Assembly: GCA_963826505.1 (NCBI GenBank)
Contig: CAWGXG010000007.1
Span: 62,001 to 126,000, forward strand
Direction: 5' to 3'
DNA length: 64,000 nt
Origin: CAWGXG01 sp963826505
GTDB lineage: Bacteria > Chloroflexota > Anaerolineae > Aggregatilineales > Aggregatilineaceae
Positions 19,652-28,497 of the stretch are shown piece by piece. Under the pieces are notes generated by a model, which had not been told where the DNA came from, did not search any database, and was given only the letters and a program-made list of their open reading frames with translations. Each line of letters starts with the position of its first letter. Positions within the stretch are counted from its first letter, which is position 1. The position numbers were made by a program, and so were the translations under genes.

Positions 19652-20184
19652 CCCTTTACGAAGCCGCTCCCTACGAAAACCTGATCCTGACCGGTCCGAT
19701 GGGCACCGGCAAAAGCGCGGTTGGGCGCGCGGTTGCGCAGCGGCTTAAGGCGGATTTTTTCGATCTCGAAAACGAAATCCTGACGCGCGAGGGCCAATCC
19801 GCCGACGACATCCGCACGTTGTTCGGCGAAGCCCGGCTGAAGGCGCTCGAAATGACTGCGATCCGCGATCTGACGCTGCACCGGCATGCCGTGATCGTGG
19901 TGGGCGGCACGGCCGTGTTGGAGGAAGTCAACCGCACGCGGTTGGTTGATTCGGGGGTGATCGTCTGCCTGACCTGTGCCCTGGACGAGATCTTGCACCG
20001 CATCTACGCCGCGCGTGGAGCATGGTTCCATAACCCGGCTAACCGGGGCGTGATGCTCAGCCGGTTGCGGCGCGAGCTGCGCATGACGGCGTTGGATCTG
20101 CCCCAGATCGACACGACACAGTTGTCAGTTGCCCAGGCTGCCGACGCCGTGATAACCTTTTGGATCGAGCACGCACGGGTATAA
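19648..20184 (+). CDS. shikimate-kinase-like P-loop protein
   Basis: This 178-residue protein has a P-loop GPMGTGKSAVG near residue 17, FFDLENEI (the Asp region for shikimate), and VVGGTAVLEEVNR where true shikimate kinases have a GGG triplet. A lid-type RLRRELR segment lies near residue 140. Length and order match AroK. However, GGG is GGT and the gene is coupled to a HAD phosphatase rather than to aro genes, so it may be a shikimate kinase or a related small-molecule kinase. It shares the ATGA junction with the HAD gene. Confidence 0.75.
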   Translation: MTLYEAAPYENLILTGPMGTGKSAVGRAVAQRLKADFFDLENEILTREGQSADDIRTLFGEARLKALEMTAIRDLTLHRHAVIVVGGTAVLEEVNRTRLVDSGVIVCLTCALDEILHRIYAARGAWFHNPANRGVMLSRLRRELRMTALDLPQIDTTQLSVAQAADAVITFWIEHARV

Positions 20185-20250
20185 CCGTGACTATCCGCAC
20201 TCTGTAGTGGTCGTACGAGAGACGTTTAAACTAACTAGAGGTTCATGACT

Positions 20251-21027
20251 ATGGCAACGTTAACCCTATCCCTGATTCAGATGGATGTCCGCAAGGGCAA
20301 TCCGCGCGCCAACTGGCCGACCATGCAGCAATATGTGATCGATGCGGCCCAACGCGGTGCCCAGCTCGTCACGCTGCCGGAACTGTGGGATTCCGGGGCC
20401 TCGTATGACAAGGCCAAGGATATTGCCAGCTCGCTAAGCGGCGGGTTGTTCGCCCAGGTCGTCGCGCTGTCGCGCCAGAATAACGTGCATATTCTCGGCT
20501 CGATGTACGAGAAGCGCGGCGTAGGCTACTACAACACGATCCCGGTGGTGTCGCCGCGTAACGGAGTTATGGGAGCCTATCGCAAAATCCACCTGTTCCC
20601 ACTCATGAATGAAGACAAATGGCTCCTGCCCGGCGAAGCTCCCCTGGCGATCGATCTGCCGTGGGGCCGCACTGCCTTTGGCATCTGCTACGATCTGCGC
20701 TTTCCAGAGCTGTTCCGCCGCTACGCGCAGGACCGCGCCGAGATCATGATCATCGCGGCGGCGTGGCCGCATCCCCGCATGAGCGCCTACCGGACTCTGC
20801 TGCGCGCCCGCGCCATCGAAAACCAGTGTTACGTCGTCGCGACTAATCGCGTCGGCGTAGATGAGGACGGTACGCACTATTTCGGGCATTCGAGTGTGAT
20901 CGATCCGAACGGGGAGATCGTATTAGAGGCCGGGGAGATCGAAGGGCATTTCACCGTGACGATCGATCTCGACCTGATCAAAGTGGCACGGCGCGACATG
21001 CCTGCACTGGCCGGTATGCGGTTGTAG
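20251..21027 (+). CDS. carbon-nitrogen hydrolase (nitrilase superfamily), omega-amidase-like
   Basis: The full Glu-Lys-Cys triad is visible: TLPELWDSG (Glu near residue 41), YRKIHLF (Lys near 113) and AFGICYDLRFPELFRR (Cys near 145). The length of about 258 residues and CYDLRFPE are typical of the omega-amidase/YafV and Nit2-like branch, which hydrolyse omega-amides such as alpha-ketoglutaramate. AGAGG at 20237-20241 is nine bases from the ATG at 20251 but only three from an in-frame ATG at 20245, so I choose 20251. It converges with a lipoprotein gene 11 bases beyond its stop. Confidence 0.9.
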   Translation: MATLTLSLIQMDVRKGNPRANWPTMQQYVIDAAQRGAQLVTLPELWDSGASYDKAKDIASSLSGGLFAQVVALSRQNNVHILGSMYEKRGVGYYNTIPVVSPRNGVMGAYRKIHLFPLMNEDKWLLPGEAPLAIDLPWGRTAFGICYDLRFPELFRRYAQDRAEIMIIAAAWPHPRMSAYRTLLRARAIENQCYVVATNRVGVDEDGTHYFGHSSVIDPNGEIVLEAGEIEGHFTVTIDLDLIKVARRDMPALAGMRL

Positions 21028-21037
21028 GACAATCCGA

Positions 21038-21904
21038 TCAGGGAGACAGCGGGCCGGAATGTTGGCCCTCGGACGTATACAGCGCGTAGATCAACCCGTT
21101 CGGGCCGAGCAGCATCGCGCCACGCTCGAAATCCTGCCAGAACCCGTCATACTGGGTTTCGCCCTGTGTGCCCCAGCCCAACGCATCGCGCAGCCCGGCA
21201 TTCGATCGCCACACCAGGCCGAAGCCGCGCACCGGCTGGATCAGCCCGGACGGAGGCGAATAAGCGGGATCGTCGGAGGGCATTCCGTCTTGCCAGGTAT
21301 CGGCCATCTGCCAGAACTGCCCGCTGCTCGCCAGCGCGTAAATCTGGCGGGTGTCCCCACGCCAGAACATGCTGCCGCGCTCAAAGGCCTGGGCCGCCAT
21401 CCCGGCGAGCGGCGCGCCGCCACTGACCGGGCAGCCTAAGCGGCTTTGCACGGTCGGGTTGGCGTTGTAGGCATTGGCGAAAACAGCCGCCGCCTGCGCC
21501 GTACACGTTCCGGGACTCTGCGCGACAGGGCCGCTGTTGATCACTACGCCGCTGCTCACGCCTGAATTCACCACGTAAGGGGCCAGCGTTGGCGCGGGAC
21601 CGCCGCCCTCGGTGGTCGGCTCGCCCAGGAAAACGCCCACGTATGGCGTCATGGTCGCCGTAGGCCGGGGTGCACCCGCCGTCGCGGTAGGCTGCGAAAC
21701 GTCCACCGTTTCGATCGCGGCGATCACGGGGGTGGGCGTCTGCGTCATAACGATGGTGGCCAGCTGTTTGGGCATCGACTCGAATCCGCCGAGCACCGGC
21801 GCATCTTGCGGCGGCGTAGGGTTATCCTGGCCGCACGCGGTCAAGACCAGTACCGCCACCAGCGCCCCAGCCAGCAGTCCACCGAACATCACGCGCCGTT
21901 TCAT
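21038..21904 (-). CDS. lipoprotein with two FERG-type repeats
   Basis: This 288-residue protein has an N-terminal signal with lipobox VLVLTACGQ, so it is probably a lipid-anchored cell-surface protein. A Thr/Pro-rich linker spans about residues 50-130. The C-terminal half contains two related units, AFERGSMFWRGDTRQIYAL and DFERGAMLLGPNGLIYAL, each preceded by an LG-rich strand (RLGCPVSGG and ALGWGTQGE). They resemble LGFP-type wall-associated repeats. It starts inside the stop region of the Nudix gene (ATGA), so the two are co-transcribed. Function is unknown. Confidence 0.8.
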   Translation of the reverse strand: MKRRVMFGGLLAGALVAVLVLTACGQDNPTPPQDAPVLGGFESMPKQLATIVMTQTPTPVIAAIETVDVSQPTATAGAPRPTATMTPYVGVFLGEPTTEGGGPAPTLAPYVVNSGVSSGVVINSGPVAQSPGTCTAQAAAVFANAYNANPTVQSRLGCPVSGGAPLAGMAAQAFERGSMFWRGDTRQIYALASSGQFWQMADTWQDGMPSDDPAYSPPSGLIQPVRGFGLVWRSNAGLRDALGWGTQGETQYDGFWQDFERGAMLLGPNGLIYALYTSEGQHSGPLSP

Positions 21905-22464
21905 GCATCCCGCCCTGTCATATAGTCACCCAACAAAGGCTCGCACAGCAGCATCGCCAGCGCGCTCGGTCCATCTTTGATCGCGCCGGTGCGCGCCAGT
22001 CGCAGCGCCTCCGCGACCGGTAATAAATGCAGATCGATGTATTCCGTCGGCTCGCGGTCCGGCGCGCCCAATGTCACGTCCTGCGCGAGATAAACCTGTG
22101 CGATCTCGTTACCGATGCCATTCATGGTGAAAAAATCACCCGCTTTCATCCACCGCCCGGCGGTGCCGCCGACCTCTTCACGCAGCTCGCGGGCGGCCAT
22201 GCTCAACTCATCCAGCCCTGGCTCGATATTCCCCGCCGGGACTTCCAGGCACCATGTCTCGACGGGATGACGATACTGGCGAATCAACACCATCTGCCCG
22301 TCGGTGGTGACCGGCACAATCCAGACCGCGCCGGGTTTTTCCACGACCGTATAGGTGATCTGGCCACCATCCGCCGCGCGCAGTTGATCCTGACGCAGGC
22401 TGTACCAGCGGCTTTGCCACACATAGCGGCTGTCGAGCGTGATATACGGTCGATCTTGTGACAC
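21901..22464 (-). CDS. Nudix hydrolase, ADP-ribose pyrophosphatase-like
   Basis: This 187-residue protein contains a complete Nudix box, GLDELSMAARELREEVGG near residues 88-105, with the metal-binding REVGEE-type core RELREEVG. The upstream VILIRQYRHPVETW-like strand (MVLIRQYRHPVETWCLEVPA) is typical of ADP-ribose pyrophosphatases, which split ADP-ribose to AMP and ribose 5-phosphate. The GTG at 22464 is the start. An ADP-ribose substrate would link it to the ADP-ribosylglycohydrolase at 7462, but that is inference. It is co-transcribed with the lipoprotein gene. Confidence 0.9.
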   Translation of the reverse strand: MSQDRPYITLDSRYVWQSRWYSLRQDQLRAADGGQITYTVVEKPGAVWIVPVTTDGQMVLIRQYRHPVETWCLEVPAGNIEPGLDELSMAARELREEVGGTAGRWMKAGDFFTMNGIGNEIAQVYLAQDVTLGAPDREPTEYIDLHLLPVAEALRLARTGAIKDGPSALAMLLCEPLLGDYMTGRDA

Positions 22465-22945
22465 GCGATCCTATCCCAGCTACAACCAGCGTCCGTCCTT
22501 TACCTGAGGCGAATTGTACGGAGGATCGCGGCTTTGTGCCACCTTCTCAGCCGATCGCAGAGCATTTCTCGCAGGCTAACAAGGAATTCAAAGAGAGAAG
22601 TTTGCAGGAGATTATAAACTTCAAGTATCATTTCTATAGCACAAGGAATGTATTATTGGCTGGATGTACGCCATCTCCGTTGAAGAACAAAACAGGCTGT
22701 GTTTGCCGTAGGGGGGCCATGCCCGATTTTTGTTCCCGAATCCCAAACTATCCCGCGTGTATAGCTTGTTAGCATAGCTCAGGAGTTGACCGTTGGGGTC
22801 TCCTGTTTAGAAATAACGTGCAACTCTAACGCTGCGACAGCGTACATATAGACGGTAGTTGGGACGCAAGCACTTTGTCATTCACGCCAACCACCCTGGT
22901 ATCACCTCCAGACCAGATCATGAGGTAAAAGGAGCACAACCCGCG
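22465..22945. other. 480-base intergenic region with a candidate promoter
   Basis: This stretch separates the divergent Nudix gene from the ABC locus. It is distinctly AT-rich around 22590-22670 compared with its neighbours. A candidate promoter toward the ABC genes is TTGCAG (22602-22607) with TATCAT (22626-22631), spacer 18. Small stems CAGGAG/CTCCTG (about 22781-22806) and CGCTG/CAGCG (about 22830-22842) lie in the would-be leader. A 104-codon open frame here shows no coding features. I see no RNA gene. Confidence 0.4.
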
Positions 22946-23698
22946 ATGCCTGAAGCATTCATCCAGATCAAGAATCTCGTCAAAACGTTTGAGACGCCCG
23001 CCGGACCGCTGAACGTCCTGCGCGGGATCGATTTCGAAATCAATAAGGGCGATTTCGTCTCTCTGGTCGGCCCATCCGGCAGCGGCAAGACCACGCTGCT
23101 TAACATGCTTACAGCGGTCGATACGCCAACCGCTGGCGACGTGATCATCGGCGGCGTGCCGGTGACCCAGGCCCCCCAGCGCAAGCTCACCAAGTGGCGC
23201 GCCCGGAACGTGGGCATCGTGTTTCAGTTTTTCCAACTACTGCCGACGCTGACCGTGTTGGAAAATGTCATAGCTCCCATGGATTTCGCCAACGTCTGGA
23301 AACCACGCGAACGTAAAGACATCGCGCTCAAGCTGCTCGACCGCTTTGACATCAAAGATCAGGCGTTCAAAACCCCGGACATGCTGTCCGGTGGGCAGCA
23401 GCAGCGCGTCGCCATCGCGCGCGCCCTGGCCAATAACCCGCCGCTGGTCGTCGGCGACGAGCCGACTGGCAACCTGGACCGCATGAGCGCCGGTAAGGTA
23501 TTCGAGCTGTTCCAGCAGTTGGCCGACCGGGGAACGACCGTCGTCATCGTGACGCATGACCGCGATCTGGTCCGCAACGTGCCCAAGCTGTTCGAACTGC
23601 GCGACGGCACCATTGGCGAAACCACGCTTGAAGCGGCGGCCCGTCGTCGTACCGCCGAACTTCGTGCCACGCGCAGCAAACTAGCGACCAAAGGCTAA
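22946..23698 (+). CDS. ABC transporter ATP-binding protein (LolD/MacB type)
   Basis: Residues about 45-52 hold Walker A GPSGSGKTT. The signature LSGGQQQRVAIARAL is near residue 145 and Walker B VVGDEPTGNLD near 170; the first Walker B Asp position reads VVGDE, as in the LolD/FtsE group. KWRARNVGIVFQFFQLLPTLT is the usual Q-loop region. The ATG at 22946 is used, with AAAAGGAG 11 bases upstream. It is 18 bases ahead of the permease gene. A second, similar ATPase follows the permease, so this one is probably half of a heterodimer. Such systems extrude or mechanically move lipids, lipoproteins or peptides. Confidence 0.93.
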   Translation: MPEAFIQIKNLVKTFETPAGPLNVLRGIDFEINKGDFVSLVGPSGSGKTTLLNMLTAVDTPTAGDVIIGGVPVTQAPQRKLTKWRARNVGIVFQFFQLLPTLTVLENVIAPMDFANVWKPRERKDIALKLLDRFDIKDQAFKTPDMLSGGQQQRVAIARALANNPPLVVGDEPTGNLDRMSAGKVFELFQQLADRGTTVVIVTHDRDLVRNVPKLFELRDGTIGETTLEAAARRRTAELRATRSKLATKG

Positions 23699-23716
23699 AG
23701 TAGGTAGGGGGATCAT

Positions 23717-26182
23717 ATGTTGAAGACGCGCGGACGAAAAATCCTGCGCGACGTGATGGCCCGCAGGGGTCGGACTATTCTCGTCGCGGTAAGCATCATG
23801 ATCGGCGTATTTGGCGCAGTGGCGTTGATCTCGGCCAACGATCTGGTCGTGAAGCAGATCAAATCTGACATCAACCCGTCAGAAATCGCCATGACGCGCC
23901 TGTTTGTGACGGTGCCGACCGCCGGCACCGATGTGATTGCCGCCGATGGGCAGGATCAGGTGATCGACCTGCTCCGCAACAAAAAAGCGCTGCCGGGCAT
24001 TACCACCATCGAAGGACAGGCCGTTGTGCCGGTCTTCTGGAAGGAAACCGGCAGCGACAAGTACGTCAAAGGCGACCTGATGACGTTTTCTGAGCCGTTC
24101 GGCCAGATCAAGCTGGAGCCGATGCGTATCGTTGAGGGCGAATGGCCGCAGCCCGGCCAAAACCAGATCGCCATCGAACAACGTATGGCGGACGAGTATC
24201 ACCTCAAGCTGGGTGACACGATCGCCTTCCGCTCGCCCGACAGCGACGTCAGCGCGCAAAACTGGACCATCACCGCGATCACGTTCCACCCCTACTGGGT
24301 GAACATCGATGACGGCCCGAACCGTCCGGAACGGCGCATCTTCGTGAACCTCGAAGACGCGCACCGCATCGCCACGTTCTCCGGATTCACGTCGTTCTAC
24401 CTGCGCTATATTGACAAGCAAGTCGCCTGGGACCAGGTCAACCGGTTGTCGGAGACGATCGCCGACCGGACCAACTACATTCCGACGGGCTCCTGGACCG
24501 ATGACCCCGACAACTACTTCCTGATCGGTGAAGTCGAGAGCGTGACCAACATCCTGAATCTGTTGGGAATCATTGCGCTGGTGGTGTCGGGCTTCCTGGT
24601 GACAAACGTCGTCAACACGATCGTCGTCGAGCAGAAACGCCAGATCGGCGTGATGAAATCGTTGGGCGCGTCGCGTCTCGACAACTTCAAAATCTACGCC
24701 GGAGTCGCACTGGTGTACGGCGTGTTAGGCACTATTCCGGGCGTACTGCTGGGCATTGTGGCCGGGTCAGCCATGGCCTCGGCGCTGGCGCCCTTGGCCT
24801 CGACGCTGATCACCGGCTTCCACGCCTCGACGACAGGCATCATCGTCGGCGCGGTGATGGGGCTGATCGTGCCGGTCGTCGCCTCGTTGATCCCGGTCTT
24901 CAATGGAACGCGCGTCACTATCCGCGACGCTATGACCGATCTCGGTATTTCCACCACCTGGGGCACCGGCCCGATCGCGCGGTTGATCAAGGTGCTGCCG
25001 CTGCCAGTTACAACCCGGCAGGCGCTCAGCAACGTCATGCAGAAAAAAGGACGGCTGGCGCTGACCGTCATCACCCTGACGCTGGCCGCGTCGGCTTTCA
25101 TGGGTGTCTTCGCGATGTTCACCGTTATCACTGACCAGATCGAGAATCTGTACAGCACCTTCCAATACGAGATTCTGGCGATCCCGACCGAAGCCCAGAA
25201 CTTCGATACCGTAAGCGGCCTGGTCAAAACTGTGGACGGTGTCGATAAGGTCTATCCGGGTGTGGGTTTTGGTGTCAAAATCCTGGACCTGAACGGGACA
25301 GTGCTCAGCATTGGCATCGACGAAAACGGCGGCGACGAGATCAGCGCGCTGGGCTTTGATCCGGCATCGTCCGTGCTGGAATTAACCTACAATGAAGGCA
25401 CCGGCTGGCAGAACGATTCCACGCTCAAGGGCGTGGTGCTGACGCAGCCCGCCGCGGACGGGTTACACAAGCACGCTGGAGATCGCATCATCGTATCTGC
25501 CGGGGGTCACGACGAGGTATACGACGTGCTGGGTGTCGTTTCCTATCCCTTCACCTTCATCCTGATGCCCTGGCAAAATCTGTCTCAACAGGTCGGCTTT
25601 GTGACGCCTGACGGCACCCCGCTGCCCAATGCCCTGTTGATCACGCTCGTGGATGCCAAGCCGACCGCGACCCAGGTCGATAACGTGATTGACGACATCT
25701 CGAACGTATTGACTGAGAACGGGATACCCGCCAACTATCAAAATCTGATCCAGGAACAAGAGGACATTGCCGATCAGATGCTGGTCTTCAACCTGATCTT
25801 CCAACTGACGTCAGCCGTTATGGCGGCGGTGGGCGCGATTGGCTTGCTGACCACACTCTCGATGGCCGTCTTCGAGCGTCAGAAGGAAATCGGCGTCATG
25901 CGCTCCATTGGCGCCGGATCGGGGACCATCGTAGGGCAGTTCCTGGTCGAAGGGCTGTTAATTGGCGTGCTGGCCTGGCTGTTGGCCGTCCCGCTGAGTT
26001 ACGGCCTCGCGCTGACCCTGTTGAACGGGCTGGGCTTCTCCGACTTCATCACATTCAGCTATCCACTGTGGGTGCTGGGGATGGGGCTGGTGGGTATGCT
26101 CATCATCGCGACGGCGGCGAGCTTGTGGCCGTCGATCGCAGCCGCCCGCCGTACCGTTTCGGACATTCTGCGCTATCAATAG
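23717..26182 (+). CDS. FtsX/MacB-type ABC permease with two FtsX halves
   Basis: This 821-residue permease has an N-terminal membrane helix after a basic stretch (residues about 15-40) and a large extracytoplasmic domain to about residue 270. A first three-helix FtsX unit (LLGIIALVVSGFLVTNVVNTIVVEQKRQIGVMKSLGAS) is followed by a second membrane anchor, a second extracytoplasmic domain, and a second FtsX unit (VFERQKEIGVMRSIGAGSG). The paired IGVM(K/R)S(L/I)GA coupling motifs show that two FtsX halves are fused in one chain. It lies between two ATPase genes on the same strand. It is likely a mechanotransmitter-type exporter; the cargo is unknown. Confidence 0.9.
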   Translation: MLKTRGRKILRDVMARRGRTILVAVSIMIGVFGAVALISANDLVVKQIKSDINPSEIAMTRLFVTVPTAGTDVIAADGQDQVIDLLRNKKALPGITTIEGQAVVPVFWKETGSDKYVKGDLMTFSEPFGQIKLEPMRIVEGEWPQPGQNQIAIEQRMADEYHLKLGDTIAFRSPDSDVSAQNWTITAITFHPYWVNIDDGPNRPERRIFVNLEDAHRIATFSGFTSFYLRYIDKQVAWDQVNRLSETIADRTNYIPTGSWTDDPDNYFLIGEVESVTNILNLLGIIALVVSGFLVTNVVNTIVVEQKRQIGVMKSLGASRLDNFKIYAGVALVYGVLGTIPGVLLGIVAGSAMASALAPLASTLITGFHASTTGIIVGAVMGLIVPVVASLIPVFNGTRVTIRDAMTDLGISTTWGTGPIARLIKVLPLPVTTRQALSNVMQKKGRLALTVITLTLAASAFMGVFAMFTVITDQIENLYSTFQYEILAIPTEAQNFDTVSGLVKTVDGVDKVYPGVGFGVKILDLNGTVLSIGIDENGGDEISALGFDPASSVLELTYNEGTGWQNDSTLKGVVLTQPAADGLHKHAGDRIIVSAGGHDEVYDVLGVVSYPFTFILMPWQNLSQQVGFVTPDGTPLPNALLITLVDAKPTATQVDNVIDDISNVLTENGIPANYQNLIQEQEDIADQMLVFNLIFQLTSAVMAAVGAIGLLTTLSMAVFERQKEIGVMRSIGAGSGTIVGQFLVEGLLIGVLAWLLAVPLSYGLALTLLNGLGFSDFITFSYPLWVLGMGLVGMLIIATAASLWPSIAAARRTVSDILRYQ

Positions 26183-26233
26183 CAGCGTTACAATCGCACC
26201 GATGATTAGCATACGTGTTGGGAGAAATCAACT

Positions 26234-26959
26234 ATGAGCAACGGAAACGCCGGAGCCCTCATCTCGCTGGAAAACGTGGAGAAAATCTATAAGACCAAAG
26301 CGGGCCCGCTGCGCGTGCTCAAGGGCGTCAATCTGTCTATCAACGAAGGCGAGTTTGTCGCCATTGTCGGACCGTCAGGCAGCGGCAAGAGCACCCTGAT
26401 CAACATGATCACCGGCATCGACCGCCCCACCTCGGGCGAAGTCTTCGTCGCCGGGCAGCGGCTGACCCATCTCAGTGAAAATCAGGTCGCCAAGTGGCGC
26501 GGGCACAACATCGGGGTCGTGTTCCAGTTCTTCCAACTGCTGCCCACCCTGACCGTGCTGGAAAACGTGATGATGCCCATGCACTACACGGGCACGTTCC
26601 GGGGCCGCCGCAAAGAGCGCGCCATGGAGCTGCTCGAAATGGTCGACCTGCCAGACGTCGCGAACAAATACCCCAGCCAGATTTCGGGCGGTCAGCAGCA
26701 GCGCGCGGCTATCGCGCGCGCCCTGGCCAACAACCCCAAGGTGTTGGTCGGCGACGAACCGACCGGTAACCTGGACCTGGTGTCGGCGGGTTTGGTGTTC
26801 GCCATGTTTGAAGACCTGGTCGCGCAGGGCACCACAATCGTGATGGTTACGCACGATCGCGATCTGGCCGGGCAAATTCCGCGCGTGGAAGAAGTGCGCG
26901 ACGGCCAGTTGATGGAACACGCGGAGATCGATCAGCGGTTGGTCGGCGGGCGCGAATAA
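26234..26959 (+). CDS. ABC transporter ATP-binding protein, second ATPase of the locus
   Basis: This 241-residue ATPase has GPSGSGKST (Walker A near residue 45), ISGGQQQRAAIARAL (signature) and VLVGDEPTGNLD (Walker B). It is clearly paralogous to the protein at 22946, sharing KWR(A/G)(R/H)N(V/I)G(I/V)VFQFFQLLPTLTVLENV. GGGAGAA precedes its ATG. Two ATPases around one fused permease suggest a heterodimeric nucleotide-binding pair, each contacting one FtsX half. Alternatively, one ATPase could serve a permease elsewhere. Confidence 0.93.
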   Translation: MSNGNAGALISLENVEKIYKTKAGPLRVLKGVNLSINEGEFVAIVGPSGSGKSTLINMITGIDRPTSGEVFVAGQRLTHLSENQVAKWRGHNIGVVFQFFQLLPTLTVLENVMMPMHYTGTFRGRRKERAMELLEMVDLPDVANKYPSQISGGQQQRAAIARALANNPKVLVGDEPTGNLDLVSAGLVFAMFEDLVAQGTTIVMVTHDRDLAGQIPRVEEVRDGQLMEHAEIDQRLVGGRE

Positions 26960-27024
26960 GCGGGCCCGCGACCCCTTCTCATCAGTTTTCGTCCGGTTAA
27001 GCGTTGATCTTGGGAGTGTAGACC

Positions 27025-27354
27025 ATGCAGATCACCGAGCACGATCATAACGGAATCAGCGTGTTTGCCCTACAAGGCCGGGTAGACAGCGCCGGGGCCA
27101 GCGATCTGGACAAAGCGCTCCAGGACGCGATAGGAGCAGGGCATTACAAGTTGGTGCTCGACATGGCGGGGGTTAGTTACATCAACAGCGCCGGGCTGCG
27201 GACCCTGGCCGACATTTTGACCAAGAGTCGCTCTAATGACGGCGATTTGCGTCTGGTGGCGCTCACTTCTAAGGTGGAGCGCGTGTTCAAAATCATCGGG
27301 TTCGACAAATTCTTCACGCTGTACGACAGCGTAGAAGAAGCCAGCGTGTTCTAG
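27025..27354 (+). CDS. STAS-domain anti-sigma factor antagonist
   Basis: This 109-residue single STAS domain has the conserved ALQGRVDSAGAS strand and the phosphorylation-loop motif YINSAGLR near residue 56. The Ser in it is the likely target of an anti-sigma kinase, as in SpoIIAA/RsbV proteins; Asn replaces the more common Asp before it. No anti-sigma kinase or PP2C phosphatase gene is nearby, so partners must be elsewhere. GGGAGTG lies six bases before the ATG. It follows the ABC locus by 65 bases and is convergent with an oxidoreductase gene. Confidence 0.92.
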   Translation: MQITEHDHNGISVFALQGRVDSAGASDLDKALQDAIGAGHYKLVLDMAGVSYINSAGLRTLADILTKSRSNDGDLRLVALTSKVERVFKIIGFDKFFTLYDSVEEASVF

Positions 27355-27427
27355 ATACACACTGCCTGCCGGACCAACAATCCCGACGGCAGGATTCAGA
27401 AGGGGTTTTCACCTCACGTTCCCCTCC

Positions 27428-27451
27428 GGGCGGATCCGCATGGATCCGCCC
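27428..27451. terminator. bidirectional hairpin between convergent genes
   Basis: GGGCGGATCC (27428-27437) and GGATCCGCCC (27442-27451) form a perfect 10-base-pair stem with a GCAT loop. It lies between the STAS gene and the convergent SDR gene. No T run follows on either strand. A weaker inverted repeat, CCTGCCG (27365-27371) with CGGCAGG (27387-27393), lies just before it. Confidence 0.5.
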
Positions 27452-27487
27452 GCTGTGACGTGTGCTGCGAAACCCTTTGGATGCCTC

Positions 27488-28228
27488 TCACTGCACCTCG
27501 CTCACGCTCACGTAAAGGCCCTGCTCGTAGCGGTTTTGCAGGATCTTGTAAATCTTCTCAGCGACGTTGCCCGGCTCTTGCAGCCGTCCATCTTCAAACG
27601 CCTGCTTGAAAAAACTGGCCATGGGAAATTCGTCGCTCGATTTTGAGCGGGCAGCCAGTTGCATGGCCGTGTCCACCATACCGGGGCCGATCGACACAAC
27701 CTCAAACCCGTGCTCATGATCGGCCTGCTCCACACCCACACACTGCGCAAACATGTGGAGGCCGGCTTTGCAGCTTGAATACACGCTCTCACCTGGCAAG
27801 GGGCGAAACGCGGCGCCCGACGAGATGAAAGCAACCTTCTTGCGCATGGTGCCGTGCGCGAATTTGCGTACGAACAGTGAAGTCAGTAGCATCGGAGCGA
27901 TCAGCCCAATCTTGACATGCAACTCAATGTCGGGCGCCGGGCATTTCTCGATGGGACCCGCCGGTTCAATCGCCGACGCGTTGTTGACGAGACAGACAGA
28001 GTCAAAGTGCTGATCGGCCACAATGTCGTCCACTTTGTCCAGGATTTGGCCGACGTGCGCGGTATCGCTCAGGTCAAAGGCCAGGTGGTGATAGGCCGAG
28101 GATTTCAACGCCTCCGATCGATTTCTCGAAACGCCCAAGACCGTGTGGCCCTCCTCCAGAATCTTTTGGGCTAGCGCCTCACCAATACCCCTTGAGGTCC
28201 CGGTGATCAAAAAGAAGCCGTGTGCCAT
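27488..28228 (-). CDS. short-chain dehydrogenase/reductase, sepiapterin/benzil-reductase-like
   Basis: This 246-residue Rossmann-fold SDR has the NADP-binding motif TGTSRGIGEA near residue 9, NNAS near 81, and the catalytic Ser (FISSGAAF) with YxxxK as YSSCK near 151. The basic residue after the glycine loop (SRNRSE) suggests NADPH. Overall order resembles YueD (benzil reductase) and sepiapterin reductase. GGAGGTGGATCC precedes the ATG. It is downstream of the MinD-like gene on the same strand but 269 bases away, so co-transcription is uncertain. Confidence 0.9.
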   Translation of the reverse strand: MAHGFFLITGTSRGIGEALAQKILEEGHTVLGVSRNRSEALKSSAYHHLAFDLSDTAHVGQILDKVDDIVADQHFDSVCLVNNASAIEPAGPIEKCPAPDIELHVKIGLIAPMLLTSLFVRKFAHGTMRKKVAFISSGAAFRPLPGESVYSSCKAGLHMFAQCVGVEQADHEHGFEVVSIGPGMVDTAMQLAARSKSSDEFPMASFFKQAFEDGRLQEPGNVAEKIYKILQNRYEQGLYVSVSEVQ

Positions 28229-28497
28229 GAGGATCCACCTCCGTAGATTAGCCAGCAGGATGCGTTGCGCGTTGCATGGTGAAAAAAGCTACCGTCTTCG
28301 ATCCGCGTACAAACGGGGTGATACGTCCAGGGGAATGTATTGGCTGGCGGTCGCGACATACTCCACTGCCCAACAGCCCATCTTCGCAGCGACTCAATCA
28401 CAGACATAGGGATGCGGGCCAGCAGCAGGGACCACGTTCCCGCACAGCAGGCAAACATTCCCTGCCGCTTGCCTGCAAACCGGCCGCGCGCCTGCGA

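Noticed and set aside
22458..22772. 104-codon plus-strand frame in the intergenic region
   Set aside because: No ribosome site, no domain, and it overlaps the Nudix start. The AT-rich region looks like control DNA.
28207..28458. 83-codon minus-strand frame overlapping the SDR start
   Set aside because: The sequence has no family pattern, and the SDR has its own ribosome site within the overlap.
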